A stretch of DNA of 64,000 nucleotides from JAXDBM01 sp963709485 (lineage in GTDB: Bacteria > Desulfobacterota > Syntrophia > Syntrophales > Fen-1087), in NCBI GenBank assembly GCA_963709485.1, contig CAVPWE010000001.1, positions 496,001 to 560,000 on the forward strand. Direction: 5' to 3'. Position 1 is the stretch's first letter. Every line of letters begins with the position of its first letter. The position numbers were made by a program, and so were the translations under genes. Below the pieces are notes generated by a model, which was given only the letters and a program-made list of their open reading frames with translations, was not told where the DNA came from and made no database searches. Shown piece after piece: positions 19,616 to 28,884 of the stretch.

Positions 19616-20584
19616 ATGAAACAGACGAAATGGTTCATCCAGTCCCTTGTTATCTTTGTCCTGTCGACCACGGCGCTGGCGATTTCCCTTTTTCTGTACA
19701 TCTACTGGTACATTGGGGTCAGTGCGGGACTCAAAGCGGTCGTCGACCGGTACCATCTCGATGCGGCCCAGTTTTTCGAGGCCAGAACCTGGGTGGTGAT
19801 TCTCATCCTGTCCATCCTGGTTGGCATCATTCTGGCGGGAATTCTCATCATCTTCATCTACAACTTGAAAACCCTTCAGCTCTTCCGCCTGCAACATACA
19901 TTTATTAATAACTTCACTCACGAGCTCAAGACCCCCGTCACCTCTCTCAAACTCTTTCTGGAAACATTTGCCCGACACGAACTGCCCCGGGAAGAGCAGC
20001 TCAAGTACATCGGTTTCATGATTCAGGATGTTGAACGTCTTTCGGTCAACATCAACAGCATCTTGAATCTTGCCCGTATCGAGAGCAGGGTTTACGCCGG
20101 AGAAGCCCATCCGGTAAACTTGGCGGACACGACCCGGCAATTCATTGATGAAAACCGCCACCTCTATCGGAACTGCGTCATCCGTGTCGAGGATCCGCCT
20201 GGCGGGCCCATTTTTTACCCGGTTGTTTTACCTTTGTTCGAAATGCTCCTGATGAACATTCTGACCAACGCCATAAAATACAACACCTCGGAGAAGCCGC
20301 GGGTTGACATCACCTTCGAACGGGACGGCCATTCCCTGCTGATTCGTTTCCGGGACAACGGGATTGGCCTGACCAGGGAAGAGCGGGGTAAAATCTTCCG
20401 GAAATTCTATCAGGGCCGCCGGAATGATTTAATCCCGGTGGCCGGAAGCGGTATCGGCCTGTATCTCGTCCAGCAGGTCGCACGCCTTCATCGCGGGAAA
20501 GTGGTTGCAGACAGTGAGGGGGAAGGGAAAGGTTCTGTATTGACGGGCATCCTGCCAGACAAAGTGAAAGGGAAAGGGCCATGA
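19616..20584 (+). CDS. Sensor histidine kinase
   Basis: A 322-residue membrane kinase. Two transmembrane segments (about 8-33 and 58-82) enclose a short periplasmic loop. The HisKA box FTHELKTPVTS carries the phospho-accepting His102. The HATPase domain shows the N box (NILTNAIKYNT), DNGIGL and GSGIGLYLVQQV. I prefer ATG 19616, since 19595 is a GTG with no ribosome site. The stop overlaps the response-regulator start as ATGA. Confidence 0.9.
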   Translation: MKQTKWFIQSLVIFVLSTTALAISLFLYIYWYIGVSAGLKAVVDRYHLDAAQFFEARTWVVILILSILVGIILAGILIIFIYNLKTLQLFRLQHTFINNFTHELKTPVTSLKLFLETFARHELPREEQLKYIGFMIQDVERLSVNINSILNLARIESRVYAGEAHPVNLADTTRQFIDENRHLYRNCVIRVEDPPGGPIFYPVVLPLFEMLLMNILTNAIKYNTSEKPRVDITFERDGHSLLIRFRDNGIGLTREERGKIFRKFYQGRRNDLIPVAGSGIGLYLVQQVARLHRGKVVADSEGEGKGSVLTGILPDKVKGKGP

Positions 20585-21312
20585 AAGAAACGGAACAGAA
20601 GCGGATCCTCATCATAGAAGATGACGCACATATTGCCGCAGGGCTGAAGCTGAATCTCTCCCTGCAGGGTTACGAGGTATCGATCGCCGGCAACGGGACC
20701 GCCGGTTTGCAGGCATGGCAGGAATGGAATCCGCACCTGATCGTCCTTGACATCATGCTGCCGGGATTGGACGGCCTGTCCGTGCTGCGCCACATCCGCC
20801 TTGCGGATGAGAGGCTCCCAGTCCTGATCCTGTCCGCCAAGGGGGAAACGGACGACCGTGTCAAGGGCTTCTCCTGCGGAGTTGACGATTACCTCGCAAA
20901 GCCCTTCAATTTGGAAGAATTCCTGCTGAGGATCGAACGTCTGATAACCCGCTCTTCATGGAACCGTAACCGTGCTGCGGGTGACGGACAGGAGCCGCCG
21001 GACGAACTGGAGCCGTACACCTTCGGCGGCAACACGATCGACTTCATGACGCTGACGGCTACCGGGAAACAGGGGGTCATTCACCTGACAGACCAGGAAG
21101 CCCGTTTGCTTAAGACCTTCATCACCAATCGGGGCAAACCCCTTTCACGCAAGATCCTTCTTGAGGTGGGATGGGGATACACCGGGGGTACAACCACCCG
21201 GACGGTGGATGCCTTCATCGTCCGCCTGCGCCGGTATTTCGAGGACGACCCTCAGCATCCCGTTTATTTCCGGAGTCTTCGTTCCGTCGGATATTTATTT
21301 GATCATCCCTGA
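20581..21312 (+). CDS. OmpR/PhoB-family response regulator
   Basis: A 243-residue regulator. The receiver domain has the acidic pair IIEDD, phospho-acceptor Asp57 in LIVLDIMLPG and Lys107 in LAKPF. The C-terminal winged helix has DQEARLLKTF, then TRTVDAFIVRLRRYFE and the wing RSLRSVGYLF. Coupled to the kinase upstream, and the tandem repeat at 19570 is its probable site. The signal sensed is not apparent. Confidence 0.92.
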   Translation: MKETEQKRILIIEDDAHIAAGLKLNLSLQGYEVSIAGNGTAGLQAWQEWNPHLIVLDIMLPGLDGLSVLRHIRLADERLPVLILSAKGETDDRVKGFSCGVDDYLAKPFNLEEFLLRIERLITRSSWNRNRAAGDGQEPPDELEPYTFGGNTIDFMTLTATGKQGVIHLTDQEARLLKTFITNRGKPLSRKILLEVGWGYTGGTTTRTVDAFIVRLRRYFEDDPQHPVYFRSLRSVGYLFDHP

Positions 21313-21392
21313 AGGATGAACCCGATCTGTCAGGCGAAGCTGTGTTATCCTTCATCTGATTTTCAATGAGGCGCTCTTTGATTCTGCTGAAA

Positions 21393-21439
21393 GGCGCTCC
21401 AAGACAGAATTCCAAGACAGAATATCGTAACGGAGCGCC
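21393..21439. repeat. Inverted repeat between convergent genes
   Basis: GGCGCTCC (21393-21400) and GGAGCGCC (21432-21439) flank two copies of CCAAGACAGAAT. It lies between the ends of the response regulator and the minus-strand exported protein, so it may help end transcription, but there is no T-run. Confidence 0.4.
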
Positions 21440-21481
21440 CCCTTCCGGAAAGGTTTTATGAATACATGCCTTTTGCATGCA

Positions 21482-23734
21482 TTAATAATAATAGGGAGTC
21501 TGTTTGGCCCATTTATTGTTGGGATACCTGCCGTGAAGGAGTTTGAATGCCTGTTTGGAATAGCCTGTCGTATCTTGATCGGTGCAGCCATATCGTGAAG
21601 ACCTGACCGCAAGGTGCAGGGCATGCGGGATGCGTGGATCACCACTGTTCGTGGTCGCCCATTTCACGACGGCATCTATCAGATAGACAGGCCCGGATGC
21701 CGTTTTCATCAGGTCTTTAAGTTCGCGCTCGGTCTGCTCGATATCATCCTTTTTCAGAAAGAGAGGGTATCGATTCTTTCTTTTCCCTGAAGGCTTTGTT
21801 CCGGAACGCACTCCCGGATCGACCGGGGAATACTCCAGCGGCGCCCTCCCTTTCTTCAACGAACACCACCAGTTTCTGCGATAGTTATCGATTTTATTGT
21901 CCGGCAAATCGCGCCCTATGTTGCTTGTCACATAAGGCTTCATCGCAGGATACTGAAGCATCAGATACGCGGAAAGAAAGTGCCTTTCTTCATCCGACTT
22001 GGCCGCCGCAAGATCGGATAACAGTTTCTTTGCTTCCGGATAAAAACGGGAGAGCAATGGTACCGTATCATTGGCCACCGTATCATTGCCGATGATGACG
22101 GCCCTGGCGAATACCGCCGCGGCGACATCCCTTCTTGTCTCTTCCGCCAGCGCCTTGTTCTCCGACAGCTTTCTCAGCAGGGCTAACGGCATATATTCAT
22201 TGATTACAGTGGCCCCATCTTCATCGACATATTTTCGCTTTGCATACTTTGATGCGTCTTCGCTCTGCCGGCTTTCAGTACAGCCCTGCATATTATCCCC
22301 GATGCAAACCGGTGTTCTCTGGGCATATTTGACAAACTCCTCCATATCGTGACTTATCCGGAATCTGAGCGCGCCGAGCAGATTCCCGTCAGCCGGGGAA
22401 AACCCGGTTTTTTTATTTGCGTACAGGCTGTCCAGTTTCTTCCTGGTATCATTACTTTTCCCTGATTCCACCAACAGCCTGATGACATGATATTGAGCGG
22501 CCGGATATGCCGGTGAACCGGATTTTATTTTGCCGGCAGCGGACATGAGCGAAGGCATATCCGGATGTTCAAGGCCGATTTTCGAGATTGCCGCAACCAG
22601 CCAGGAAACCTTCGATGTGGCTCTCCATTTCCCGAGAGCGTGTTCCAGCGACTGCGGGCCTTGATCCTGCACTGTTAGTACCCAGTCGGTGATGTCATCT
22701 TTTCCTTTGGCCGTATCGCGGGTTTTGGCGTCTGCTTTTCTGAGCATGTAACTGAATTCTCTCCAGTATTTGAAGATGTCCTTGCCCGGCTCTTTCTGGG
22801 TCAGGGACAGGGCAATTTCATGTATATAATCCACTGGATTAGACATGGCTTTTGCATAACCGAAAAGATCCATTGCGGGCGCATGATATTGCGCCAGCGT
22901 TTTGTCTTTCACGATTGATTGCAGTATCGCCTCTGCCCTGGCCATTGCCTTGATATTGACAGTCCGGCTTTCTGCATTTACGGTGGCTTCTCTTACAAAT
23001 GCCCTGGCCGCCAGGTAATTGGCCAACCCGCTCCAGGGCGACGATCTCTCCTGCGCAATCTTTCCAAAGAGCTCCCCCGCCTGAATAAAATCTCCGGCAT
23101 AGAAATGCGCTGCCGCAACCTGATAATCCCGGTCGTATTGAATCAGTTTGTTCATCCCTTTATCCGCCGGGCCGGGGATATGATGACCTCTGCTGCAATT
23201 TGAAAAGACCGTGTCCTGACCCCGCGTCCATTCCGCAACCTCCGCACTGTCCTTTCCGAATTTCTGGATGCGGTCATTGAGCGTATTGAAGGCGGATTGA
23301 AAGGCGTCCGCGTGACAATTGAGATAAGCGTCATGCCCCTCTTTCACTTCATATCTGTGGATGCCGTCCCAGTAATAGCTTCTTTCTTGCAGCGGCTTAC
23401 CGGTTTTGATGATTGTATTGCGGAGGGCTGCCCACTTGTTAAACCAGTTTTCCCCGCCGGAATCCGCCTCGCCTCCATCCCCGGAAAGCATGGCCTGCTG
23501 TTCCTTCGGACTCATGCCCAATCCTTCCAGATATCTGTACGCCGGGACGAGATAGTAGCTCTTATAAGATGCATGAATCACTCCGACGTTGCCCCGGATA
23601 ATCTCATCTGAGGCAACCTCTGTAAATCGTGCCTCAAGGAAAAAAGGGCCGCATGAAAAGGCGGTGCTTGTGCCAAAAATGATTGACAACAGTATCCATG
23701 CACCCAGAATACGTCCTGCCGTTATCGTCATCAT
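21482..23734 (-). CDS. Large exported helical-repeat protein
   Basis: A 750-residue protein of no family I can name. A signal peptide ends near FGTSTAFS, followed by CGPFF, so lipidation is unlikely. The mature chain is mostly alpha-helical with TPR-like segments (HFYAGDFIQAGELFGKIA; YPAAQYHVIRLLVESG), several Cys residues (NCHAD, CIGDNMQGC, CTDQD) and a C-terminal FKLLHGRYPNNKWAKQT of TPR type. The start at 23734 overlaps the stop of the upstream gene as ATGA, with GGAGG inside that gene. The two exported proteins are therefore probably made together. Confidence 0.75.
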   Translation of the reverse strand: MMTITAGRILGAWILLSIIFGTSTAFSCGPFFLEARFTEVASDEIIRGNVGVIHASYKSYYLVPAYRYLEGLGMSPKEQQAMLSGDGGEADSGGENWFNKWAALRNTIIKTGKPLQERSYYWDGIHRYEVKEGHDAYLNCHADAFQSAFNTLNDRIQKFGKDSAEVAEWTRGQDTVFSNCSRGHHIPGPADKGMNKLIQYDRDYQVAAAHFYAGDFIQAGELFGKIAQERSSPWSGLANYLAARAFVREATVNAESRTVNIKAMARAEAILQSIVKDKTLAQYHAPAMDLFGYAKAMSNPVDYIHEIALSLTQKEPGKDIFKYWREFSYMLRKADAKTRDTAKGKDDITDWVLTVQDQGPQSLEHALGKWRATSKVSWLVAAISKIGLEHPDMPSLMSAAGKIKSGSPAYPAAQYHVIRLLVESGKSNDTRKKLDSLYANKKTGFSPADGNLLGALRFRISHDMEEFVKYAQRTPVCIGDNMQGCTESRQSEDASKYAKRKYVDEDGATVINEYMPLALLRKLSENKALAEETRRDVAAAVFARAVIIGNDTVANDTVPLLSRFYPEAKKLLSDLAAAKSDEERHFLSAYLMLQYPAMKPYVTSNIGRDLPDNKIDNYRRNWWCSLKKGRAPLEYSPVDPGVRSGTKPSGKRKNRYPLFLKKDDIEQTERELKDLMKTASGPVYLIDAVVKWATTNSGDPRIPHALHLAVRSSRYGCTDQDTTGYSKQAFKLLHGRYPNNKWAKQTPYYY

Positions 23735-24486
23735 TCAACCTCCTGCAATAGGCTCTTCACGCTGTCCCTATTCCATCCTGTCGGGGAGAAGACATACACC
23801 CGCTTTCCATTGGTCAGGCGCTTAACCGGTTCATCGGTTGATATGCCGATACTTGTCCTGCACATCGGTTCGGCAAAGCTGCCGCGCGCTTCGAGTGATC
23901 TCAGTATCGCAGGACCTTCCGGCCCCATCCTGAAAACCATGGGCACGACTTCATCCACAGGCAGACCTTCAAGCCACCTGTCGTGCATGCACCACGAGGC
24001 CAGAGCGGTGATCGATATATGGACGGCTTCCGGAAGTTTTTTTCTGATGGCCAACAGCAGTTCCCTGTAAAATTGGCGCTCCGAGACACGCGCATCGAAA
24101 TCAATCTGCAGATGCCTCGCACTCGCTGCCCCTGCCACATCATCTATGATCTCAGCCATTTCCCCGCTGAACGGGGCAAGCATGGATTTCCGGTCGGTCT
24201 CGATCCTTATGACCGTGATGCGTCGCGTCTTTGCAGGAAGCTTGAGAGGCTGCTGCCTGGTTAACAATTTCAGCCGCTTATTCTGCACTTTGATGGTCGC
24301 CGCCAGAGATGCAACTTCCGCTTTGCCGGAATCAAGGAAGCTCAAATCCTCCGGCCGCTCCCATGCCCAGAAGATGATTTTATTCGGCTCGACAAACCCG
24401 TCCTTTTCTGCGGAAGCAAAGGAGCATTCTGCGGGAAGCGCGAGACACAACAGCAAGAACACATTCAAAACATTCTTAAACAGCAT
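23731..24486 (-). CDS. Exported DUF3142-domain protein
   Basis: A 251-residue protein from ATG 24486, which opens the signal peptide MLFKNVLNVFLLLCLALPA. The body fits DUF3142: IIFWAWERPEDLSFLD at the start, ITVIRIETD, a conserved LQIDFDARVSERQFYRELL segment, ITALASWCMHD and VVPMVFRMGPEG. These suggest a TIM-barrel, glycosidase-like fold with acidic residues. A start at 24582 would add 32 residues without a ribosome site. Coupled to the downstream helical-repeat protein. Function unknown; an extracytoplasmic carbohydrate role is only a guess. Confidence 0.75.
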   Translation of the reverse strand: MLFKNVLNVFLLLCLALPAECSFASAEKDGFVEPNKIIFWAWERPEDLSFLDSGKAEVASLAATIKVQNKRLKLLTRQQPLKLPAKTRRITVIRIETDRKSMLAPFSGEMAEIIDDVAGAASARHLQIDFDARVSERQFYRELLLAIRKKLPEAVHISITALASWCMHDRWLEGLPVDEVVPMVFRMGPEGPAILRSLEARGSFAEPMCRTSIGISTDEPVKRLTNGKRVYVFSPTGWNRDSVKSLLQEVE

Positions 24487-24696
24487 CGGCAAGGCATTTT
24501 TCCGATATCCCGCATGCAGATGATTGATATGAATTTCCTTTCTGGCAGCCGCAGTATAAGACAAGAAAATCCTGCGGGTCAAGGGAAAGCCCGTAGGAGA
24601 AATGTGACTGCCCTTTCATGGCGCATAACCCGTGAATGTTCCCTGCGGTCGTGATAAAGTTGAACAGTAGATTCCTTTACGTACCGGAGCCGAAGT

Positions 24697-25810
24697 CTGG
24701 CTGACTATGGCGCGGATGTTTACAAGTTGGAGCGGCCGGGCCGGGGAGAGGACTCGCGGCTGTTCCCCCCCCCAGAAGGAAGGCGTGCCACTGGGCTTCG
24801 TCAGCATCAACCGGGCAAAAAAAGGTCTGTCGATCGACCTGAACAAGCCGGAGGGGCAGGAGCTTTTCCGCAAGCTGGCGGCAAAAGTTGATGTGATTCT
24901 GGAGAATTACACCCCCGGAACCATGAAGCGCTGGAACATCGACTACGGGACCATCAAGGCAATCAATCCCAGGATCGTCTACTGCTCGATTTCCGGGTTC
25001 GGCCAGTTCGGTCCCCTCTCCCCCCTGCCGGGTTACGATGCGGTCATTCAGGCCATGAGCGGCATGATGATGTCCACGGGCTTCCCCGACGGCGCCCCCA
25101 CGAGAACCGGTAACGCTGCCGTGGATTACCTCAGCGGGACCTTCGGAGCCCTGGGAATCGTGATGGGCGTCCTCCAGGCCCGGGCGACGGGGGAGGGCAT
25201 GCACGTGGACGTCGCCATGCTCGACTGCGAGTTGAACACCCAAGACGTTCCGTTCCTCAGCCCGATGAACCTGGGAAAAGAGGTCTCGCGCTACGGCAAC
25301 CGCCTTGCCTACGTCACCCCCTTCGACACCTTCAAGACGAAGGACGGCTGGCTCATGATCGCCACGGCAAACAACAACAACTTCGGCAGCCTTGCCAAGG
25401 TCATGGGACGCGAGGGCTTGCTGGATGACCCGAAATTCTCCGACAACTTCCAGCGCTGCGTGAACGAGGCTGAACTCCGGGAGATCATCGCCTCCTGGAC
25501 GGCTCAGCACGGAACGATGGAGCTGGTCGGCATGCTGATGAAAAACGGCGTGCCCTGCTCGCCGATCCAGAATGCCGGCCAGATGCTGGAAAACCCGCAT
25601 GCCAAGGCGCGCGGCCTGGTGCAGGAAGTGACCCACTCCAGCGGCCTCAAGGTGAAGATACCCGGCGTGGCCATCAAGATCGACGGCCAGATCCTCCCCG
25701 TCGAGGGGTGCTCCCCGGATGTCGGCCAGCACAATGCTGAGGTGTTCGGGGAACTGCTCGGCCTGAAGGCTGTGGACCTCGCGGCGCTCAAGGAAAAGGG
25801 TGTCATATAA
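24697..25810 (+). pseudogene. CaiB/BaiF (class III) CoA-transferase, N-terminally truncated
   Basis: Class III CoA-transferases exchange CoA through an aspartyl thioester. Similarity begins abruptly at LADYGADVYKLERPGRGEDS (24697), so about 25-30 usual N-terminal residues (the LDLTRVLAGP part) are missing. A 9-C run at 24765-24773 then shifts the frame into the long open part. That part has SINRAKKGLSIDLN, NYTPGTMKRWNIDY, GFGQFGPLSPLPGYDAVIQA, GNAAVDYLSGTFGAL and MHVDVAMLD with the catalytic Asp. If translated from the ATG at 24707 the N-terminus is not family-like. Probably a remnant; a C-tract phase switch cannot be excluded. Confidence 0.75.
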
Positions 25811-25890
25811 AGGTTCACGGGCTGGCATCCCTTTTTCACAAAGGATTCAGATTTTGATTGACTGTAATAACATTCGGCTGAACGTTGAAA

Positions 25891-25938
25891 TGCAATAAAA
25901 GAGGGGTGGCTGCTTCTGGCCACCCCTCTTTTATTGCA
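25891..25938. terminator. Bidirectional terminator, 20-bp perfect stem
   Basis: TGCAATAAAAGAGGGGTGGC pairs perfectly with 25919-25938 around an 8-base loop. The A-rich and T-rich ends of the stem give a T-run on both strands. It separates the convergent CoA-transferase and rubrerythrin genes. Confidence 0.9.
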
Positions 25939-25986
25939 ATCAAATAGAGCTCATCCTGCGCGTTTGGCTTTTTCGCTCCGGAAGTT

Positions 25987-26565
25987 TCAGAAGTTTTCGG
26001 CCAGGACCTCGCAGAAGGCCTTCGGATGCAGGCAGGCGGGGCAGAGTTTGGGAGGTTCGGTGCCCTCGAAGATGTAACCGCAGTTAATGCAGTGCCACTT
26101 CACCTTCTTTTTCTTTTTGAAAACTTCACCGTTGACGATGTTCTTCAGGAGCTTCCTGTAACGGCCCTCGTGGAACTTCTCCACCTTGCCGATCTGTTCG
26201 AAGGACCGGGCCACCTCCGCGTACCCTTCCTTCTTGGCGATTCCGGCAAAATCCCGATAGAGGGTCGTCCATTCCATTTTTTCGCCGTCCGCGGCGGCCT
26301 TCAGGTTGGCCTTCGTGTCGCCGATCATGCCGGCGGGATAACCGGCCAGGATCTCGACCTCGCCCCCCTCGAGGTGCTTGAAGAAGACCTTGGCATGCTC
26401 CTTCTCGTTCTCCGCCGTTTCCGTGAAGATGTTCGCGATCTGCTCATAGCCCTCTTTTCTGGCGGCGCTGGCGAAATAGGTGTAGCGATTCCTCGCCTGG
26501 GACTCTCCGGCAAAAGCGGCGAGCAGGTTCTTCTCCGTCTGCGATCCCTTGATTGATTTTCCCAT
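25987..26565 (-). CDS. rbr: Rubrerythrin
   Basis: A 192-residue non-haem di-iron peroxidase of anaerobes. The ferritin-like four-helix domain carries the ExxxR and ExxH ligands (GESQARNRYTYFA; ENEKEHAKVFF; KVEKFHEGRY), and a C-terminal rubredoxin-like [Fe(SCys)4] site is CINCGYIF plus CPACLH. The KKKKK linker before it is slightly basic. Start ATG 26565 follows AAAGGGAGAACGG. Supports an anaerobic lifestyle. Confidence 0.95.
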   Translation of the reverse strand: MGKSIKGSQTEKNLLAAFAGESQARNRYTYFASAARKEGYEQIANIFTETAENEKEHAKVFFKHLEGGEVEILAGYPAGMIGDTKANLKAAADGEKMEWTTLYRDFAGIAKKEGYAEVARSFEQIGKVEKFHEGRYRKLLKNIVNGEVFKKKKKVKWHCINCGYIFEGTEPPKLCPACLHPKAFCEVLAENF

Positions 26566-26784
26566 ATCCGTTCTCCCTTTCTTTTGATTTTGATGACTGC
26601 GCGTTTCCCGTTGGCGGGTGCTGCGGTTGGAAACTCCTTTACATCTACGCCATCAGGACCGTAAAAGCAAGATTTTCCGCTCATGATTGAGCGACCGTCA
26701 ATCTTCTTGTCTAATCGGGTTTGATGGTATAAAAAGAAGGATCGAAGATCACTTCATTCCCGGGTCCAAACAAGGAGAAACCGC

Positions 26785-28839
26785 ATGTCTGATCCAATGG
26801 ATATCGACCAGCAATGCATCAACACCATCCGTTTTCTCGCCGTCGACGCCGTGGAGCGGGCAAAGTCGGGTCACCCCGGCCTGCCCATGGGGGCGGCGGC
26901 AATCGCCCATACCCTCTGGAAGCGGCACCTCAGGCACAACCCGGCGGATCCCCAATGGCCGGACCGGGACCGTGTCGTACTCTCGGCCGGGCACGGTTCC
27001 ATGCTGCTGTACGCGATGCTTTTCCTGACAGGCTACGATCTCAGCCTCGACGATATCCGGTCTTTCCGGCAATGGGGGAGCAAGACGCCCGGCCATCCGG
27101 AATATCACAGCACGCCCGGCGTGGAGATGACGACGGGCCCCCTGGGGCAGGGGATCAGCGGCGCCGTGGGCATGGCTATCGCGGAGGCCCATCTGGCAGC
27201 CAGGTATAACCAGGGGTGCCATACCATTGTTGACCACTTCACCTACGTGCTGGCCAGCGACGGGGATCTCATGGAGGGCGTCGCCGCCGAAGCCTGTTCC
27301 CTCGCCGGACACCTGGGCCTCGGCAAGCTGATCGTTCTGTACGACGATAACCGCGTCTGCCTGGCCGGGTCCACGGCCCTTTCCTGGAGCGAAGACGTTC
27401 GAAAGCGTTTCGAGGCCGGCGGATGGCATGTCCAGTCCGTTCCGAACGGGGAGGACATGGATGCCATCGACAGGGCCCTGTGCGCCGCCAAGGATGTGAG
27501 GGGACGTCCGTCGCTCATCTGTGTCCGCACCGTCATCGGGTTCGGAGCGCCGCGCAAGCAGAACACCGCTGACGCACACGGGGCGCCACTGGGAGAGGCG
27601 GAAGCGAGAGGCGCCAAAGAGGCGCTGGGATGGCCCCTGGAGCCGCCGTTCTTCGTTCCCGAGGAGGCGCTGGCCTGTTTCCGGAAGGCCCTTCCCGCCG
27701 GTCAGAAAATGCAGGAAGCCTGGGAGCAGGCCTTTCGGCGTTACGCGAAGGACAATCCCGGTACGGCCGCTGAATTGCTGCGTCGGATCAAGGGTGAGCT
27801 CCCGGAGGGCTGGGAATCTGCGCTTCCCGACTATTCCCGGGTGGCGAAGGACATGGCGACGCGAAAGGCCTCCGAGGATGTCATGCAGAGCCTTGCAGCC
27901 GTTTTGCCGGAACTCATGGGGGGCACGGCGGACCTCAACCCTTCCGTGCTGGCCTGGCTGAAGGGATTCGGCAACTTTCAGAAGCCCGAATACTCTCCGG
28001 AAGACCGCCATGGCGCCATCGGCGGCGAGTGGGGGTACGGCGGGCGGAACGTGCATTTCGGCGTCCGCGAACACGCCATGGCCGCGATTGCAGGCGGTAT
28101 GGCCCTTCACGGAGGGATCCTCCCCTACACGGGCACGTTCCTGATGTTCAGCGATTACATGCGCCCTGCCATACGGCTGGCCGCGCTCATGGGTCTGCGG
28201 GTGATCTATGTCTTTACCCATGACAGCATCGGCGTCGGCGAAGACGGTCCGACCCATCAGCCCATCGAGCAGGTCATGGGCATGCGGCTGGTGCCCAACC
28301 TGACGGTCATCCGGCCGGCCGATGCCTGTGAGGCTGTCGAGGCCTGGCGGGCCGCGCTCCTCAACCGGGATGGCCCGACCGCGGTGATCTTCACCCGCCA
28401 GGCGCTGCCGGTCCTCAACGATCCGGATTTTGCGCCGGCCGAGAGCCTCAGGCGGGGCGGGTACATCCTCTGGGAGTCCTCCCAGCTCCTGCCCCAGGCG
28501 ATCCTGATCGGAACGGGCTCCGAGGTCACGGTTGCCCTTGCCGCCGGCAGAAAACTGGCCGCGAAGGGGATCCGGACCCGCGTCATATCCCTTCCCTCCT
28601 GGGAACTTTTCGAGCGCCAGCCGGCCGCTTACCGGGAACATGTACTGCCGCCGTCGATCCGGGTCCGTGTCGCTGTGGAGGCGGGGATCCGGCTGGGGTG
28701 GGAGCGTTACACGGGTCTCGACGGCGCCGTGGTGGGGATGGACAGCTTCGGCGCCAGCGCCCCGGCGAACGTCCTCTACGAGAAATTCGGAATCACGCCG
28801 GACCATGTGGTGGCGGCGGCCGAAAAGCTGTTGGGCTGA
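26785..28839 (+). CDS. tkt: Transketolase
   Basis: A 684-residue thiamine-diphosphate enzyme of the non-oxidative pentose phosphate pathway. The N-terminal pyrophosphate domain has SGHPGLPMGAA, SAGHGSMLLYA, TGPLGQG and the DGDLMEG metal site. The middle domain shows GVREHAMAAI with the catalytic Glu and THDSIGVGEDGPTHQPIEQ. A C-terminal domain follows (ILIGTGSEV, GIRTRVISLPSWE). Start ATG follows AAGGAG. The glucose-6-phosphate isomerase gene begins 45 bases downstream, so the two sugar-phosphate enzymes are probably co-transcribed. Confidence 0.95.
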   Translation: MSDPMDIDQQCINTIRFLAVDAVERAKSGHPGLPMGAAAIAHTLWKRHLRHNPADPQWPDRDRVVLSAGHGSMLLYAMLFLTGYDLSLDDIRSFRQWGSKTPGHPEYHSTPGVEMTTGPLGQGISGAVGMAIAEAHLAARYNQGCHTIVDHFTYVLASDGDLMEGVAAEACSLAGHLGLGKLIVLYDDNRVCLAGSTALSWSEDVRKRFEAGGWHVQSVPNGEDMDAIDRALCAAKDVRGRPSLICVRTVIGFGAPRKQNTADAHGAPLGEAEARGAKEALGWPLEPPFFVPEEALACFRKALPAGQKMQEAWEQAFRRYAKDNPGTAAELLRRIKGELPEGWESALPDYSRVAKDMATRKASEDVMQSLAAVLPELMGGTADLNPSVLAWLKGFGNFQKPEYSPEDRHGAIGGEWGYGGRNVHFGVREHAMAAIAGGMALHGGILPYTGTFLMFSDYMRPAIRLAALMGLRVIYVFTHDSIGVGEDGPTHQPIEQVMGMRLVPNLTVIRPADACEAVEAWRAALLNRDGPTAVIFTRQALPVLNDPDFAPAESLRRGGYILWESSQLLPQAILIGTGSEVTVALAAGRKLAAKGIRTRVISLPSWELFERQPAAYREHVLPPSIRVRVAVEAGIRLGWERYTGLDGAVVGMDSFGASAPANVLYEKFGITPDHVVAAAEKLLG

Positions 28840-28884
28840 GATTCCGCAGAAAAACCGTTTTGCTGAATTTGCAGGAGGGTGAGC

